Below are positions 63,074 to 64,000 of a stretch of 64,000 bases of DNA, piece after piece. The notes below the pieces were generated by a model, which saw only the letters and a list, made by a program, of their open reading frames with translations, was not told the DNA's origin and did not search any database. This DNA comes from Bog-756 sp963696495 (GTDB lineage: Bacteria > Actinomycetota > Acidimicrobiia > Acidimicrobiales > RAAP-2), in NCBI GenBank assembly GCA_963696495.1, contig CAVOKJ010000007.1, positions 124,001-188,000 on the forward strand. The letters are read 5' to 3'. Each line of letters starts with the position of its first letter. Position 1 is the stretch's first letter. The translations under genes were made by a program, and so were the position numbers.

Positions 63074-63910
63074 TTACTTCGCTGACAGTGGCTTGAGGGC
63101 CGTGACCGAACCATCCGTCCCGAGGCAGACGGCACCCTTGGCCGAGCCCGGCAGCTTCAGGCCATCCCCGCTGTCCGAGGTCACCACGGCGGTGAAGTCT
63201 TCGGCGGTCGGGTTGGTGGCGGCATTCTTGACGTAGCCCGGGCACGCCTTCGCCGATGTCGAGGTCAGTGTCGGAGCACCGATGGTGGTACTGCTGCCGG
63301 ACAGCCAAGTGATGGTCCCACCGGTCGCCAGATCGAGGGCGGGCAATGCCGTTGAGCCCCCGCCGGTGTCACCACCGGTGCATCCACTCACGGAGATATC
63401 GCCGGATGCACTTCCGGAGATCGTGGTGCAGGCGATGGAACTCGACGTCCATTCGGTCGTCATGGACTTGAGTGCGGTGATGGACCCGTCCGTCCCGAGG
63501 CACACCTCGCCAGTTGCCGTGGCCGGGAGCAGCATGCCGTCACCGGAGTCCGCGGTCACGTTGGCGCTGAAGCTCTCGGCGGTGGGATTGGTGGCGGCCT
63601 TCTTGACGTAGCCCGGGCACTTCGTGGCCGCGATCATGGTCAGGGTCGGAGCACTGATGGTGGTGCTGCTCCCGGACAGCCAGTCGATGGTCCCACCGGT
63701 GGCCAGGGCCAGGGCGGACAGGGGCTGCGAACCGCCACCCGTGTCGCCCCCGGTGCACCCGCTGACGGTGATGGTGCCGGATGCACTTCCGGACAGTGAG
63801 GTACATGTGAGCTTTCCAGTCCCCGCACTGGCGGTGCCGCCCGCAATGGCCAGCGTGACGCCCATCACCGGAATGAGCATCGCTACAACCGTGAGCAATA
63901 TTCGTCGCAT
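63074..63910 (-). CDS. Secreted protein with two four-cysteine domains
   Basis: A 278-residue exported protein. Signal peptide MRRILLTVVAMLIPVMGVTL to about TASAG (residue 30). Two tandem domains of about 125 residues each have four Cys with identical spacing (36, 52, 98, 137 and 161, 177, 223, 262) and near-identical landmarks: SGSASGTITVSGCTGGDTGG, LATGGTIDWLSGSSTT, KCPGYVKKAATNPTAESF and GEVCLGTDGSITALK. A single-domain relative is encoded at 33428-33877. Not a family I can name. Function unknown, exported. Confidence 0.8.
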   Translation of the reverse strand: MRRILLTVVAMLIPVMGVTLAIAGGTASAGTGKLTCTSLSGSASGTITVSGCTGGDTGGGSQPLSALALATGGTIDWLSGSSTTISAPTLTMIAATKCPGYVKKAATNPTAESFSANVTADSGDGMLLPATATGEVCLGTDGSITALKSMTTEWTSSSIACTTISGSASGDISVSGCTGGDTGGGSTALPALDLATGGTITWLSGSSTTIGAPTLTSTSAKACPGYVKNAATNPTAEDFTAVVTSDSGDGLKLPGSAKGAVCLGTDGSVTALKPLSAK

Positions 63911-64000
63911 ATCTTCCTCCCGCTGCTGATCGTGGAGAAGGAAACCTTCCCCCCCAAATGCCTGAGGCGCCCATTCTCGCGCTGTCGCAGTCGGCCTGCT
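63911..64000. promoter_or_regulatory. Leader of the two-domain secreted protein
   Basis: The 90 bases before the minus-strand start contain GGAGGAAGATATGCG in reverse, i.e. a strong GGAGGAAG ribosome binding site four bases before the ATG. The promoter would be here or beyond the window edge. Confidence 0.5.

Overview
The window is high-GC DNA with frequent GTG/TTG starts, strong AGGAGG-type ribosome binding sites and actinobacterial families: PPK2, group III phosphofructokinase, DUF2510, DUF7144-like and SpaA-like Cys-Lys surface repeats. It carries many secreted beta-propeller, collagen-like and pentapeptide proteins. It reads as the chromosome of an actinomycete, most likely of the Acidimicrobiia; that placement is inferred from gene content, not from a marker gene. 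No rRNA, tRNA, CRISPR array, phage structural module or plasmid replication module was recognised.

Region 1 (0.7-13.6 kb) looks like ordinary chromosome rich in transport and energy-storage genes: an APC permease with a coupled small membrane protein, two more coupled small membrane proteins, a full-length GH15 glucoamylase-like gene broken by three frameshifts, a DMT transporter, a DUF7144-like membrane protein, a DHA2 drug exporter, a SulP-STAS anion transporter, a membrane-anchored diacylglycerol-kinase-like lipid kinase and a PPK2 polyphosphate kinase. No copy of the interspersed repeats described below was found here.

Region 2 (13.9-20.5 kb) is the most coherent candidate system. A minus-strand operon encodes a processive family 2 glycosyltransferase (DxD, ED and QxxRW motifs), a 50-residue membrane protein starting 1 base after it, and a membrane-anchored polysaccharide deacetylase with a DUF2510 module in an overlapping frame. 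The order resembles synthase, small subunit and deacetylase of poly-N-acetylglucosamine operons. Upstream of the synthase lie five 51-bp tandem repeats, each with a palindrome. The block is flanked by two inverted paralogues of a secreted GH25/DUF1906-like protein, followed by a PAS-PAS-GGDEF diguanylate cyclase. Together this suggests a c-di-GMP-linked exopolysaccharide locus.

Region 3 (20.8-45.5 kb) is an accessory mosaic: a TetR-like regulator, a cupin, IS481 and IS3 elements and fragments, four small-molecule methyltransferases (three here, one at 50 kb), a collagen-like protein with a BclA-type C-terminal domain, SRPBCC, VOC, RidA and thioesterase genes, a VapBC-type toxin-antitoxin pair, a SufS-like PLP enzyme, a probable PPi-dependent phosphofructokinase, a sulfotransferase and a TauE/SafE exporter. 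Intergenic DNA is filled with at least three families of short interspersed repeats, two of them palindromic.

Region 4 (39-64 kb) overlaps this and is dominated by exported proteins: a YVTN propeller, an RCC1-repeat lipoprotein, an IPT/TIG protein, a fibronectin III plus pentapeptide-repeat protein, a five-domain SpaA-like protein, and a two-domain protein whose four-cysteine module also occurs alone at 33.4 kb. It also holds an intact IS481 copy, an IS graveyard (53-54.5 kb) and a multispanning GT-C-like protein. Several conserved genes in the window carry single-base frameshifts; whether these are true decay or assembly errors cannot be decided from the sequence.
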